A stretch of 64,000 nt of DNA from Candidatus Sulfopaludibacter sp. SbA3 (GTDB taxonomy: Bacteria; Pseudomonadota; Alphaproteobacteria; Caulobacterales; Hyphomonadaceae): contig CAMDAC010000004.1 of NCBI GenBank assembly GCA_945888325.1, positions 1-64,000 on the forward strand. The letters are read 5' to 3'. This document shows positions 43,125 to 51,607 of the stretch, in pieces; within the stretch, counting starts at the first letter, position 1, and every line of letters begins with the position of its first letter. Both the position numbers and the translations under genes were made by a program. Under the pieces are notes generated by a model, which was given only the letters and a program-made list of their open reading frames with translations, was not told the DNA's origin and did no database searches.

Positions 43125-44255
43125 TCAGCCCTTCGGCATCAAGACCGCTATCGCTTCCGCTGCGATGCCTTCGCGGCGGCCGGTGAAGCCGAGGCCTTCG
43201 GTGGTGGTCGCTTTCACGCTGACGGCGTCGAGCGGGAGGCCGAGGAGTTCGGCGGTGCGGGCACGCATGGCCTCTCGGTGGGGTTTCACCTTGGGGGCTT
43301 CGCAGATCACCGTGATATCGCAGCTGTCGATCCGGTAGCCTTTGGCTTCGGCGAGGGTCTGCGCGTGTTTCAGGAAGATGCCGCTGTCGGCATTCTTCCA
43401 GCGCGGGTCTGAGGGCGGAAAATGGTCGCCAATGTCACCCAGGGCGACGGCGCCGAGGATGGCGTCCGTCAGCGCATGCCATCCCGCGTCGGCATCCGAG
43501 TGGCCTTTGAGTTTCGTACCATGCGGAATGTGCACGCCGCAAAGCGTGACGTGATCGCCGGCTTCAAACTCATGGACATCAAAGCCCTTGCCGACACGGG
43601 GCGCGCCTGTTGGCGCAAGGAGGCGGCTCATCATGTCGAAATCCTCAGGGTAGGTGATCTTGGAAAGGCGCAGGGAACCGGCCACCAGAGTGACCCGCGC
43701 GCCTGCCGCCTCGACCGCCGCGAGATCGTCCACAAGGTCTGGCCCGGCCGCTGCCAGCGCGCTGCGGATGGCGCCTAGGCGGAAGGTCTGCGGGGTCTGC
43801 ACCCGGTAAAGCCCTGTCCGGTCGACCGTTTTCAGGCGGCCTTCCTTTTCGGTCTTCAGGGCATCGGACACCGGCAGGGCAGGCGCCGCTGCGTCCGAGA
43901 TATCGAGCGCGTCGATCAGCGCATTGATCGTGGCCTCATCTATGCCAGGCCGGGCTGCATCATGGATCAGCACCTTGGCATCGTCTGGCAGGTCCAGTGC
44001 CGCGAGCCCGCTCAACACCGATTGCGTGCGCGTCGCACCCGGCTCGGCCCGGCTGAACCGCTGCCCGGCACCCGGCGCTCCGACATCCTCACTGGCGACC
44101 ACCACAATGTCGGTCACGGCCGGATGGCGCGAAAACGCGTCGATGGACCAGTCCACCACCCGCCGCCCCAGCAAGGCCTGCCATTGCTTGGGCGCCTCTG
44201 CGCCAGCCCGGAGACCTTTGCCTCCGGCAACGATAAGAACAGCTACGCGAGTCAT
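43125..44255 (-). CDS. ispDF: Bifunctional IspD/IspF enzyme of the MEP isoprenoid pathway
   Basis: 376 residues. The N-terminal IspD part has [33 protein letters not shown] and YRVQTPQTF. The IspF part begins near residue 220 with [14 protein letters not shown], then [19 protein letters not shown] and [19 protein letters not shown]. IspD makes CDP-methylerythritol and IspF cyclises the phosphorylated product to MEcPP with a metal ion. The fused form is typical of many alphaproteobacteria. Divergent from dusB by 128 bases. Confidence 0.95.
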   Translation of the reverse strand: MTRVAVLIVAGGKGLRAGAEAPKQWQALLGRRVVDWSIDAFSRHPAVTDIVVVASEDVGAPGAGQRFSRAEPGATRTQSVLSGLAALDLPDDAKVLIHDAARPGIDEATINALIDALDISDAAAPALPVSDALKTEKEGRLKTVDRTGLYRVQTPQTFRLGAIRSALAAAGPDLVDDLAAVEAAGARVTLVAGSLRLSKITYPEDFDMMSRLLAPTGAPRVGKGFDVHEFEAGDHVTLCGVHIPHGTKLKGHSDADAGWHALTDAILGAVALGDIGDHFPPSDPRWKNADSGIFLKHAQTLAEAKGYRIDSCDITVICEAPKVKPHREAMRARTAELLGLPLDAVSVKATTTEGLGFTGRREGIAAEAIAVLMPKG

Positions 44256-44383
44256 CGCGTTGCTTCTAATCGAGCCATTCCGGTGTGACTATACTGCCGC
44301 AGGAAACTCGCCTTCTGCACGAATATTGTGCTGCTCATGATTTGTGCGCTTGCCCGTGCGGCAAAAGTCGTGAAGATAGTGTA

Positions 44384-45388
44384 ATGATCAAATTTAAGGC
44401 ACCTCGTGTTTGGCTGGCGCCGATGTCGGGCGCGACGGACGCTCCCATGCGCCGGCAAGCCGTACGATTTGGTGCGCCTGCGGTGGTTTCCGAAATGGTT
44501 GCGGGCGAGACGCTCGCCAAGGCTCGGCCGGACGTGGTTCGACGCACCTGCCGGCATGAGGGCGCGGGTTTCTGGATCGTCCAGCTCGCCGCGCGCCGCC
44601 CCGGCGACATGCTGCAGGGTGCGCGTCTGATGGCTGAGGCTGGTGTCGATGTCATCGACATCAATATGGGCTGTCCCTCCAAGGAAGTGACCGGCGGCCA
44701 GTCCGGATCGGCGCTGATGCGCGATCTGGGCCTCGCGGGCGAGATCATCGATGCGGCCATTGAGGGCGCCGGCGACCGGCCGGTGACGCTGAAGATGCGG
44801 CTGGGATGGGATGATGCGCGCCGCAATGCGTCGGAACTCGGCCAGATCGCCGAGGCCAAGGGCGTCCAGATGCTGACCGTGCACGGACGCACGCGCTGCC
44901 AGTTCTATGCCGGCGCGGCGGACTGGGCGGCGGTGCGTGAGACGGTCGAGGCGGTGTCTGTTCCGGTCATCGTCAACGGCGACATTCGCGATCCGGCCTC
45001 GGCCAAGGCGGCGCTGGCGCTGTCGGGCGCCCACGGCGTGATGGTCGGCCGCGCGGCGATGGGGCGGCCCTGGCTCGCCGGAGAAATACTCGCGTCGCTT
45101 GAAGGGCGGCGCTGGCGGGCGCCGGAACTTGCGGCGCAGTGCGAAAGCCTTGGCGAACAGATTGCGGACTCGCTGGCCCTCTACGGGCCGAACCTTGGCC
45201 TGCGGATGGTGCGCAAGCATGTCTCGGCGGCGATTGATCACCTTGCCTTGCCGCTGCCGGAGCCCGAACGCCGGGCGCTGCGGTCCGAACTCTGCCGGAT
45301 AGAAGATCCGGCTGAACTCACCCGCGCCCTGCGCGCGGCCTATCTCGAAAGAATGCCCGAGGAGCTGGTCTCAAATGCCTACGCTTGA
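44384..45388 (+). CDS. dusB: tRNA-dihydrouridine synthase B (NifR3 group)
   Basis: 334 residues from the ATG at 44384. FMN barrel motifs are APMSGATDAPMRR, DINMGCPSKEVTGGQSGSAL (with the catalytic Cys), KMRLGW, VHGRTRCQFY and VNGDIRD, GVMVGRAAMGRPW. It reduces specific uridines in tRNA. The nifR3-ntrB-ntrC order is the standard alphaproteobacterial arrangement; its 3' end overlaps ntrB by 14 bases. Confidence 0.94.
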   Translation: MIKFKAPRVWLAPMSGATDAPMRRQAVRFGAPAVVSEMVAGETLAKARPDVVRRTCRHEGAGFWIVQLAARRPGDMLQGARLMAEAGVDVIDINMGCPSKEVTGGQSGSALMRDLGLAGEIIDAAIEGAGDRPVTLKMRLGWDDARRNASELGQIAEAKGVQMLTVHGRTRCQFYAGAADWAAVRETVEAVSVPVIVNGDIRDPASAKAALALSGAHGVMVGRAAMGRPWLAGEILASLEGRRWRAPELAAQCESLGEQIADSLALYGPNLGLRMVRKHVSAAIDHLALPLPEPERRALRSELCRIEDPAELTRALRAAYLERMPEELVSNAYA

Positions 45389-46436
45389 CCAAACGCGGCC
45401 TGCTAACCTGTCAGAGCTTGCGCCTGTCGCCCTGCTGCACATCGATGCAAGGCGGCGCATCTGCAATGTGAATGCGGCGGCGGAGTCGCTGCTGCAGCTG
45501 TCACGCCGCGCGATGATCGACCGGCCGCTGAGCGAAGTGATCTATCACGACTCGCCGCTGTTCGAGCTGATCGACCGGGCGGCGCGTGAGCCTGCCGAGA
45601 TCACCGCGCCGTCGACGCCGGTGTCCGGTCCGTCGGTGCCGATGCGCACCATCTGCGATGTGCGCGTGCGCAGTGTGGACGGCGGCGATTTCATCCTCGT
45701 GCTCGGCGAAGCACCGGCGCGCGATCCCTCCGAGGGCATTGCGGGCGCGGCAGGCTTTGGCCGCATTCTCGGGCACGAAGTAAAGAACCCGCTGGCGGGC
45801 ATCATCGGCGCGGCCCAGTTGCTGGAGCGTCAGGGTCTCGCGGAGCAGGCGGAGCTGTTAGACATCATCAAGGACGAAGCGCGCCGCATCGAGCGGTTGG
45901 TCAACCGGCTTTCGGCGTTCGAGCTGTTCTCTGCGCCGCGCATGCAGAGCTGCAATGTTCACGCCTTGCTCGACAAGGTGATCGCCTCTGAACGCGCGGC
46001 GATGGGGCCGAAGATCGAGTTCAAGCGGGAGTTCGATCCTTCGCTGCCGGACATCCAGGCGGACCCGGACCACCTGCAGCAGGCCTTCCAGAATATTGTG
46101 CGCAACGCTGCCGAAGCGGCCTCCGAGGACAATGGCCGGGGCGAAGTGACCATCCGCACGGCTTACGCTGCGGGATTGGCCATGCGGCAGGCGCGGCTCG
46201 GCTCCGGCTTGCGGCGCGCCATGCTGATTTCGTTCGAAGACAATGGCCATGGTATCCCGCGTGAACGCCAGGCGACCATTTTTGATGTTTTCCAGAGTTC
46301 AAAGTCGGGTGGCCGTGGACTCGGGCTGTCGGTCGTGAGTGAAGTCGTCACTGCACATGGCGGTCAGATACGCGTTGACAGCCAGCCGGGATCGACCCGG
46401 TTCACGGTTCTCTTGCCACTCGTGGAGGCTGGCTGA
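45375..46436 (+). CDS. ntrB: Nitrogen regulation sensor kinase NtrB
   Basis: 353 residues, cytoplasmic, no membrane segment. An N-terminal PAS domain (LAPVALLHIDARRRICNVNA) precedes the H-box FGRILGHEVKNPLAGIIGAA with His134. The N-box (NIVRNAAEAA), G1 (FEDNGHGIP) and G2 (GGRGLGLSVV) ATP-binding boxes follow. NtrB phosphorylates NtrC when PII signals nitrogen shortage. Translationally coupled with dusB upstream and ntrC one base downstream. Confidence 0.94.
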   Translation: MPTLDQTRPANLSELAPVALLHIDARRRICNVNAAAESLLQLSRRAMIDRPLSEVIYHDSPLFELIDRAAREPAEITAPSTPVSGPSVPMRTICDVRVRSVDGGDFILVLGEAPARDPSEGIAGAAGFGRILGHEVKNPLAGIIGAAQLLERQGLAEQAELLDIIKDEARRIERLVNRLSAFELFSAPRMQSCNVHALLDKVIASERAAMGPKIEFKREFDPSLPDIQADPDHLQQAFQNIVRNAAEAASEDNGRGEVTIRTAYAAGLAMRQARLGSGLRRAMLISFEDNGHGIPRERQATIFDVFQSSKSGGRGLGLSVVSEVVTAHGGQIRVDSQPGSTRFTVLLPLVEAG

Positions 46437-46437
46437 C

Positions 46438-47811
46438 ATGGCCGACAAGACCGTTCTGCTCGCCGAAGATGACGCGAGCATTCGCCTGATCGTCAACCAG
46501 ACGCTTGTTTCGGCAGGCTATGAAGTGCGCGCGACCAGTTCGCCCGACGCGCTGCAGCGCTGGGTGCGCAACGGGGAAGGGGATGTCGTCGTCACCGACG
46601 TCTATCTCGGCGACACGTCGATCTTTGATCTGCTGCCGTCGATGAAACTCGCCCGGCCGGACCTGCCCTTCATCGTGATGAGCGGGCAGAACACGATCCT
46701 GACTGCTGCATCGGCGGCGGAGCATGGCGCGTTCGACTACCTGCCGAAGCCGTTCGACATCGATGTGCTGTCGAGCCTCGTGCGGCGCGCCTTGAAGTCC
46801 TCGCCCAGCGTGGAGCGGCTGATCCATCCGGAAGCGCAGAAGGCGGTCCAGGATGCAGGGCTGCCGCTGATCGGACGCTCCGATGCGATGCAGGAAGTCT
46901 ACCGCCTGATTGCCAAGGTGATGAACACGGACCTGACCGTGCTGATCGAAGGCGAGAGCGGCACCGGCAAGGAACTGGCGGCGCGCGCGATCCATCAGCT
47001 CGGTCATTCCAAGAATGGCAAGTTCATCGGGCTGGACCTGGCCGCCATGCCGGCCGCCGGGATCAACCGCGAACTGTTCGGCGTGAATGGCACCGACGGC
47101 GCCGTGCACATGAAGGGCGGCACGCTTTATCTCGACGAGATCGGCGACCTGCCGGCCGAGGCGCAGGCGCAACTGGTCAAGCTGCTGCGCGATTCCGGCG
47201 GCGCGCGCCTGATCGCCTCGACGCGGCGCAATCTGGGCAAGCTCGTCGAAGAGGGCAAGTTCCGCGAGGATCTCTACTACCGCCTCAACGTGATGCGCCT
47301 CGCGATCCCGCCGCTGCGTCACCGTAAGGAAGACATCCCGGAACTCGCCCGCGCCTTCCTGATCCGGGCGCAGCGCCAGGGCCTCGCGGCCCGTACGTTC
47401 GAGAAGTCGGCGCTCGACCTGATGGCCGCCTATGACTGGCCGGGCAACGTGCGCGAACTCGAGAACCTCGTGATCCGTCTCGCGGTGCTGAGCTCCGACA
47501 CGATCATCACGCTGATGGATGTCGAACGCGAGATGCGTATGGGCGCCTCAGAGCAGGCGAGTGGCCATGCCGGCTTTGAAGCTGAAGTCGAGGCACTTCT
47601 CCACCGCTATGTCATGGGTGATCTCGTGACGGGCGGGGAGAGCGGCGATTCGATGGTGCACAGCTCGGTGATCGACCGGGTTGAGCGCCCCTTGATCCGG
47701 CTTGCCCTGTCGGTGACCTCCGGAAACAAGGTTAAGGCGGCTCAGCTGCTGGGCATGAACCGCAACACCCTGCGCGCGAAGATCAATGCGCTCGGAATTG
47801 CAGAAGACTGA
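46438..47811 (+). CDS. ntrC: Nitrogen response regulator NtrC lacking the GAFTGA loop
   Basis: 457 residues. The receiver has its Asp in VVVTDVYLGD. The AAA+ domain has Walker A GESGTGKE (172-179) and Walker B LYLDEIGD (230-237), then DYDWPGNVREL-like and WPGNVRELENL sensor regions and a C-terminal Fis-type helix-turn-helix (KVKAAQLLGMNRNTLRAKIN). Between ELFG (212-215) and Walker B the usual ten-residue-longer segment with GAFTGA is missing: ELFG is followed by VNGTDGAVHMKGGT. GAFTGA is needed to engage sigma-54, so this NtrC probably does not act as a classical sigma-54 activator, as reported for Rhodobacter capsulatus NtrC. Confidence 0.93.
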   Translation: MADKTVLLAEDDASIRLIVNQTLVSAGYEVRATSSPDALQRWVRNGEGDVVVTDVYLGDTSIFDLLPSMKLARPDLPFIVMSGQNTILTAASAAEHGAFDYLPKPFDIDVLSSLVRRALKSSPSVERLIHPEAQKAVQDAGLPLIGRSDAMQEVYRLIAKVMNTDLTVLIEGESGTGKELAARAIHQLGHSKNGKFIGLDLAAMPAAGINRELFGVNGTDGAVHMKGGTLYLDEIGDLPAEAQAQLVKLLRDSGGARLIASTRRNLGKLVEEGKFREDLYYRLNVMRLAIPPLRHRKEDIPELARAFLIRAQRQGLAARTFEKSALDLMAAYDWPGNVRELENLVIRLAVLSSDTIITLMDVEREMRMGASEQASGHAGFEAEVEALLHRYVMGDLVTGGESGDSMVHSSVIDRVERPLIRLALSVTSGNKVKAAQLLGMNRNTLRAKINALGIAED

Positions 47812-47828
47812 TTGACGACGCCCCATTC

Positions 47829-47865
47829 CGTGGCCTTAATGCACCAGTGTTGCAATAAGGCCACG
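47829..47865 (+). promoter_or_regulatory. Long palindrome between ntrC and ntrY
   Basis: CGTGGCCTTA (47829-47838) and TAAGGCCACG (47856-47865) are perfect inverse complements; inside, TGCA (47840-47843) and TGCA (47851-47854) extend the dyad with one mismatch. There is no T-tract, so it is not a simple terminator. The TGCACC half resembles NtrC half-sites, but the spacing differs from the enteric TGCAC-N7-GTGCA. It could be an operator or an RNA hairpin just before ntrY. Confidence 0.5.
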
Positions 47866-47869
47866 TAAT

Positions 47870-50182
47870 GTGTGTCCGGATTGCAACGGGGCTGGGGCCC
47901 TCATTGAGCCGGATTGCGTGTCGACAGCTACAAACTCAACTGCCACCAAAGCCAGCTGGGCCCTCTTCGAGGGCCTTTTCATCATCGCGGCCCTCGTCGC
48001 GGTGTTTGCGACTTTTATAGCCATATCCGGCGCTGCGCCCAATGATCCGACGGCAGGTGCCACGCCCTGGCTCCTCGGGCTGAACTTCGTCCTGCTGATC
48101 GTGCTCGCGGTGATCGTCGTGCGCGAATACCTGGCCATCCGAGGCGACAGCAATGATGGCGGTGGCAAGCTGGCCCGCCGGTTCGTGCTCCTGTTCGGCT
48201 TTTCGGCGCTGATTCCGTCGCTGGTCGTCGCCGTGTTCATGGGCGCGTTCATCACGCGCGGCCTCGACCGCTGGATCGGCGAACGTGTCGACCAGCTGAT
48301 GGAGCAGAATACCGAAATCTTCCGGACCTATGTCGACAACTTCCAGACGACGTTCGAGTCCGACATGCGCCTCGCCGCCATGGACGTGGAGAACTTTGCC
48401 AAGCAGGTCGACCAGTCCCTCGCCGGCGCCGGCGCGCCGGAAGTGGCCGCTTTTGCGTCGACCGAGTTCTTTGACGGCCTGCGTTCCGAACTCGCGATCC
48501 GCGAATTCCTGACGATTGCCATTCTCGGCCCGGACGGTGTGGACCTCATCGCCGAAGCGAGCGTGCAGGACGCCATCCTGCTGTCTCCCCCGCAAGCGGC
48601 GTTCCAGGAAGCCGATGGCGGCGCCGTGGCCACAACGCTCTATGAGGGGCGCGGCATCGCGACCGCGCTGATCCGGATTTCTGCGCCGGTCGATGGCTAC
48701 ATCTACGCGGTGAAAGTGTTCGACCGGAACGCCGCAAGGTCCTTGCGCGAAGCCGAGACGGCCCTCGAAGAATACAACGCCGCCAAGCGCAACAGTGGGC
48801 GCCTGCAGGCGATCTTCGTGATCGGGTATGCCCAGATCGTGGGTCTCGTCCTGCTGCTCGCAGGGCGCCTTGGTCTTGAAGCGGCGGGCAGGATTACCGG
48901 TCCGATTGGCCGCCTCGCCTCGGCGGCGCATGCTGTGCGGGACGGGGACCTTGAGGTGCGCGTGCCCGTCAGTGGACCCGTGGACGAGGTGCACGCGCTG
49001 AGCAGCTCGTTCAACGCGATGACCGAGCAGCTTTCCGGTCAGCAGAATGCGCTCATCCGTGCACGGAAGGACGAGGAAGACCGGCGCCGTTTCGTGGAAA
49101 CCTTGCTGGGAGAGCTTGGCGCGGGTGTGATCCGGGTGGACCGGGAAGAGCGCATCACGCTGGCCAACCGATCGGCCTGTGAAATCCTGGGGCTGGACGA
49201 GGTGCCGGAAGGCGCCCTGTTGGCCGATGTGGCACCGATCTTCGAGCGGATCGTGCGCGACACGTTCGAGCGCAACGCCGCCGTGGACGCGAGCCTCGAA
49301 CTGACGCGGGACGGCGAGCTGCGCAGCATCCGGCTGAAGTCTGCGCCGGAAGCAACCGGCGGCTGCGTGCTGACGTTTGACGATACGACGCGGCTGATCT
49401 CGGCGCAGCGCCAGCTGGCCTGGCGCGACGTGGCGCGCCGGATTGCGCACGAGATCCGAAACCCGCTGACGCCGATCATGCTGTCGACCGAGCGGCTGCG
49501 CCGGCGGTACGCGTCCAAGATTGATGATACTGACGGGGTGTTCGACCGCTGCATCGAGACCATCCTGCGCAAGGTCGACGAGATCGCGCGGATGGTTGAG
49601 GAATTCTCGAACTTTGCCCGCATGCCGAAGCCGAGCATTGCACCGTTCGACATGCGCGCTGTGCTGCAGGGCGCGAGCTTTGCGCAGAGTGTGGTATCGC
49701 CCGACATAGACATCGAACTCGAGACGGACCTCGCAGAGGCGCCTTTCCTCGGAGACGAGCGGCTGCTCGCGCAGGCTTTCGGCAACCTCCTGAAAAACGC
49801 GGCGGAAGCCATCGAAGGCTTGCCGATCGAAAACGACGTGTCCGGACAGATCCGCATCCTGCTGTCCAACGACCTGGGCGGGCTGGAGATCGTCATTGAA
49901 GACAACGGGCCGGGCTTTCCCGCCGAAGTGCGTAACCGGCTGCTGGAGCCTTACGTGACCACGCGCGAAAAGGGCACCGGCCTTGGTTTGGCCATCGTGA
50001 ACCGCATCATAGCCGATCATGGCGGCTCGATCTCGCTGCAGAACCGTCCGGACGGTTTGAAAGGTGCGCGCGTGCGCGTGCTGCTTCCGGAAAATGGCGC
50101 GCTCACCATGCAGGCGGTCGACACGACTGAAGGCGAGCTGGTTCACGATAGCGGGCGTCTGCCCGGATCATTGAGTTTGTAG
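47870..50182 (+). CDS. ntrY: Membrane sensor histidine kinase NtrY
   Basis: 770 residues from GTG 47870; a GTG at 47918 is a plausible shorter start. Three N-terminal membrane helices (residues 30-55, 65-85, 102-125), a periplasmic region to about 310, a fourth helix, then a HAMP domain (GRITGPIGRLASAAHAVRDG), a PAS domain (RVDREERITLANRSACEILG), the H-box RRIAHEIRNPLTPIMLS with His527, and ATPase boxes NLLKNAAEAI, EDNGPGFP, GTGLGLAIV. It pairs with NtrX, and in relatives it links nitrogen metabolism with redox and envelope signals. Confidence 0.94.
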   Translation: MCPDCNGAGALIEPDCVSTATNSTATKASWALFEGLFIIAALVAVFATFIAISGAAPNDPTAGATPWLLGLNFVLLIVLAVIVVREYLAIRGDSNDGGGKLARRFVLLFGFSALIPSLVVAVFMGAFITRGLDRWIGERVDQLMEQNTEIFRTYVDNFQTTFESDMRLAAMDVENFAKQVDQSLAGAGAPEVAAFASTEFFDGLRSELAIREFLTIAILGPDGVDLIAEASVQDAILLSPPQAAFQEADGGAVATTLYEGRGIATALIRISAPVDGYIYAVKVFDRNAARSLREAETALEEYNAAKRNSGRLQAIFVIGYAQIVGLVLLLAGRLGLEAAGRITGPIGRLASAAHAVRDGDLEVRVPVSGPVDEVHALSSSFNAMTEQLSGQQNALIRARKDEEDRRRFVETLLGELGAGVIRVDREERITLANRSACEILGLDEVPEGALLADVAPIFERIVRDTFERNAAVDASLELTRDGELRSIRLKSAPEATGGCVLTFDDTTRLISAQRQLAWRDVARRIAHEIRNPLTPIMLSTERLRRRYASKIDDTDGVFDRCIETILRKVDEIARMVEEFSNFARMPKPSIAPFDMRAVLQGASFAQSVVSPDIDIELETDLAEAPFLGDERLLAQAFGNLLKNAAEAIEGLPIENDVSGQIRILLSNDLGGLEIVIEDNGPGFPAEVRNRLLEPYVTTREKGTGLGLAIVNRIIADHGGSISLQNRPDGLKGARVRVLLPENGALTMQAVDTTEGELVHDSGRLPGSLSL

Positions 50183-50194
50183 AGGAAACGGGCC

Positions 50195-51583
50195 ATGGCA
50201 CTGGACATTCTAGTCGTAGATGATGAGCCGGATATCCGGGAACTGATGGCCGGCGTGCTCGGCGATGAGGGCTATTCGGTGCGCACCGCCGACACGGCAG
50301 AGCGCGCGCTGGAAGAAGTCCGGTCTCGCACGCCGCGTCTGGTGATCCTTGACGTCTGGCTGCAGGGCAGCGGCATGGATGGCTTGTCGCTTCTGAAATA
50401 TCTGAAGTCGATTGACCCGATCCTGCCGGTCATCGTGATCAGCGGCCACGGCAATATCGAGACGGCGATCGCGGCCATTCGGCGCGGCGCGTTCGACTTC
50501 ATCGAGAAGCCGATCAAGGCTGACCGGCTAATGCTGGTGGTGGAGCGCGCGATTGAATCTGCGGCGCTTCGCTATGAGAACGCCGCGCTGCGCAACCGCG
50601 CCGGCGATGAAGAGCGCTGGATCGGCAACAGCCAGGCGGCGGCCACGCTGCGGGCCTCGATCGAGAAAGTGGCCCCGACGAATTCCCGCGTGCTGATCTC
50701 GGGCCCTGCCGGTGTCGGCAAGGAGCTGGCGGCGCGTCTGATCCACAAGAGTTCGACCCGTGTGGAAGGACCATTCGTCGTCGTCAACGCGGCCACGATT
50801 GCGCCGGACCAGATGGAAAATGCGCTGTTCGGTGAAGAGGATTCGCAGGGCCGGACGATCCGCGTCGGCCTGTTCGAGCGCGCCCATACCGGCACGCTGC
50901 TGCTGGACGAAGTGGCGGACATGCCCATCGGCACGCAGAACAAGATACTCCGGGTGCTGACCGAACAGCGGTTTCAGCGGGTCGGCGGCCGGTCGGACGT
51001 CAGCGTGGACGTGCGCGTCATGGCGGCGACCACCAAGGACCTGCGGGCAGAGATCGAGAAGGGGAACTTCCGCGAGGATCTGTTCTACCGGCTGAGCGTC
51101 GTGCCGCTTCGCGTTCCGTCGCTGTCCGAACGCCGGGACGACATCGTGGAACTGGCGTCTTATTTTTGTGAGCGCATTGCCGAAACCTCAGGTCTCATCT
51201 TCCGCAACTTCACGCCCGAGGCGCTCGCGGTGCTCCAGTCCATGGAATGGCCGGGCAACATCCGCCAGCTGCGCAACCTGGTCGAGCGCATCCTGATCCT
51301 CTCGCCGTCTGATACGACCCGTCCGATCAGCGTGGACGAACTGCCGCGCGATCCCGGCCGATCGGCCGCCTCGCCGGCGGCCCAGTCCGGCTCGGCCGAC
51401 CTGGTTGGCCTGTCGCTGCGCGATGCCCGCGAGCAATTCGAGCGGGAATACCTGACCCTGCAGATTACGCGGTTTAACGGAAACATATCGCGGACGGCTG
51501 AATTCATCGGTATGGAACGCTCCGCCCTCCACCGAAAATTAAAGGCTTTGGGCATAACAACCGGCGTGCGGCACGATAGCTGA
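50195..51583 (+). CDS. ntrX: Response regulator NtrX
   Basis: 462 residues. The receiver has Asp in LVILDVWLQGSGMDGL and Lys in DFIEKPIKA. The AAA+ domain begins near 150 with Walker A GPAGVGKE and Walker B LLLDEVADMP. As in other alphaproteobacterial NtrX proteins the segment after ALFGEEDS (usual site of GAFTGA) reads QGRTIRVGLFERA, without the sigma-54 loop. The end has a Fis-like helix-turn-helix (ISRTAEFIGMERSALHRKLK). Partner of NtrY, 12 bases downstream of it. Confidence 0.94.
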   Translation: MALDILVVDDEPDIRELMAGVLGDEGYSVRTADTAERALEEVRSRTPRLVILDVWLQGSGMDGLSLLKYLKSIDPILPVIVISGHGNIETAIAAIRRGAFDFIEKPIKADRLMLVVERAIESAALRYENAALRNRAGDEERWIGNSQAAATLRASIEKVAPTNSRVLISGPAGVGKELAARLIHKSSTRVEGPFVVVNAATIAPDQMENALFGEEDSQGRTIRVGLFERAHTGTLLLDEVADMPIGTQNKILRVLTEQRFQRVGGRSDVSVDVRVMAATTKDLRAEIEKGNFREDLFYRLSVVPLRVPSLSERRDDIVELASYFCERIAETSGLIFRNFTPEALAVLQSMEWPGNIRQLRNLVERILILSPSDTTRPISVDELPRDPGRSAASPAAQSGSADLVGLSLRDAREQFEREYLTLQITRFNGNISRTAEFIGMERSALHRKLKALGITTGVRHDS

Positions 51584-51607
51584 TACCCGGGCTGAAAGGC
51601 TGAACTG

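Noticed and set aside
47936-50146. A 736-codon minus-strand frame opposite ntrY
   Set aside because: Shadow of ntrY; no recognisable protein features.
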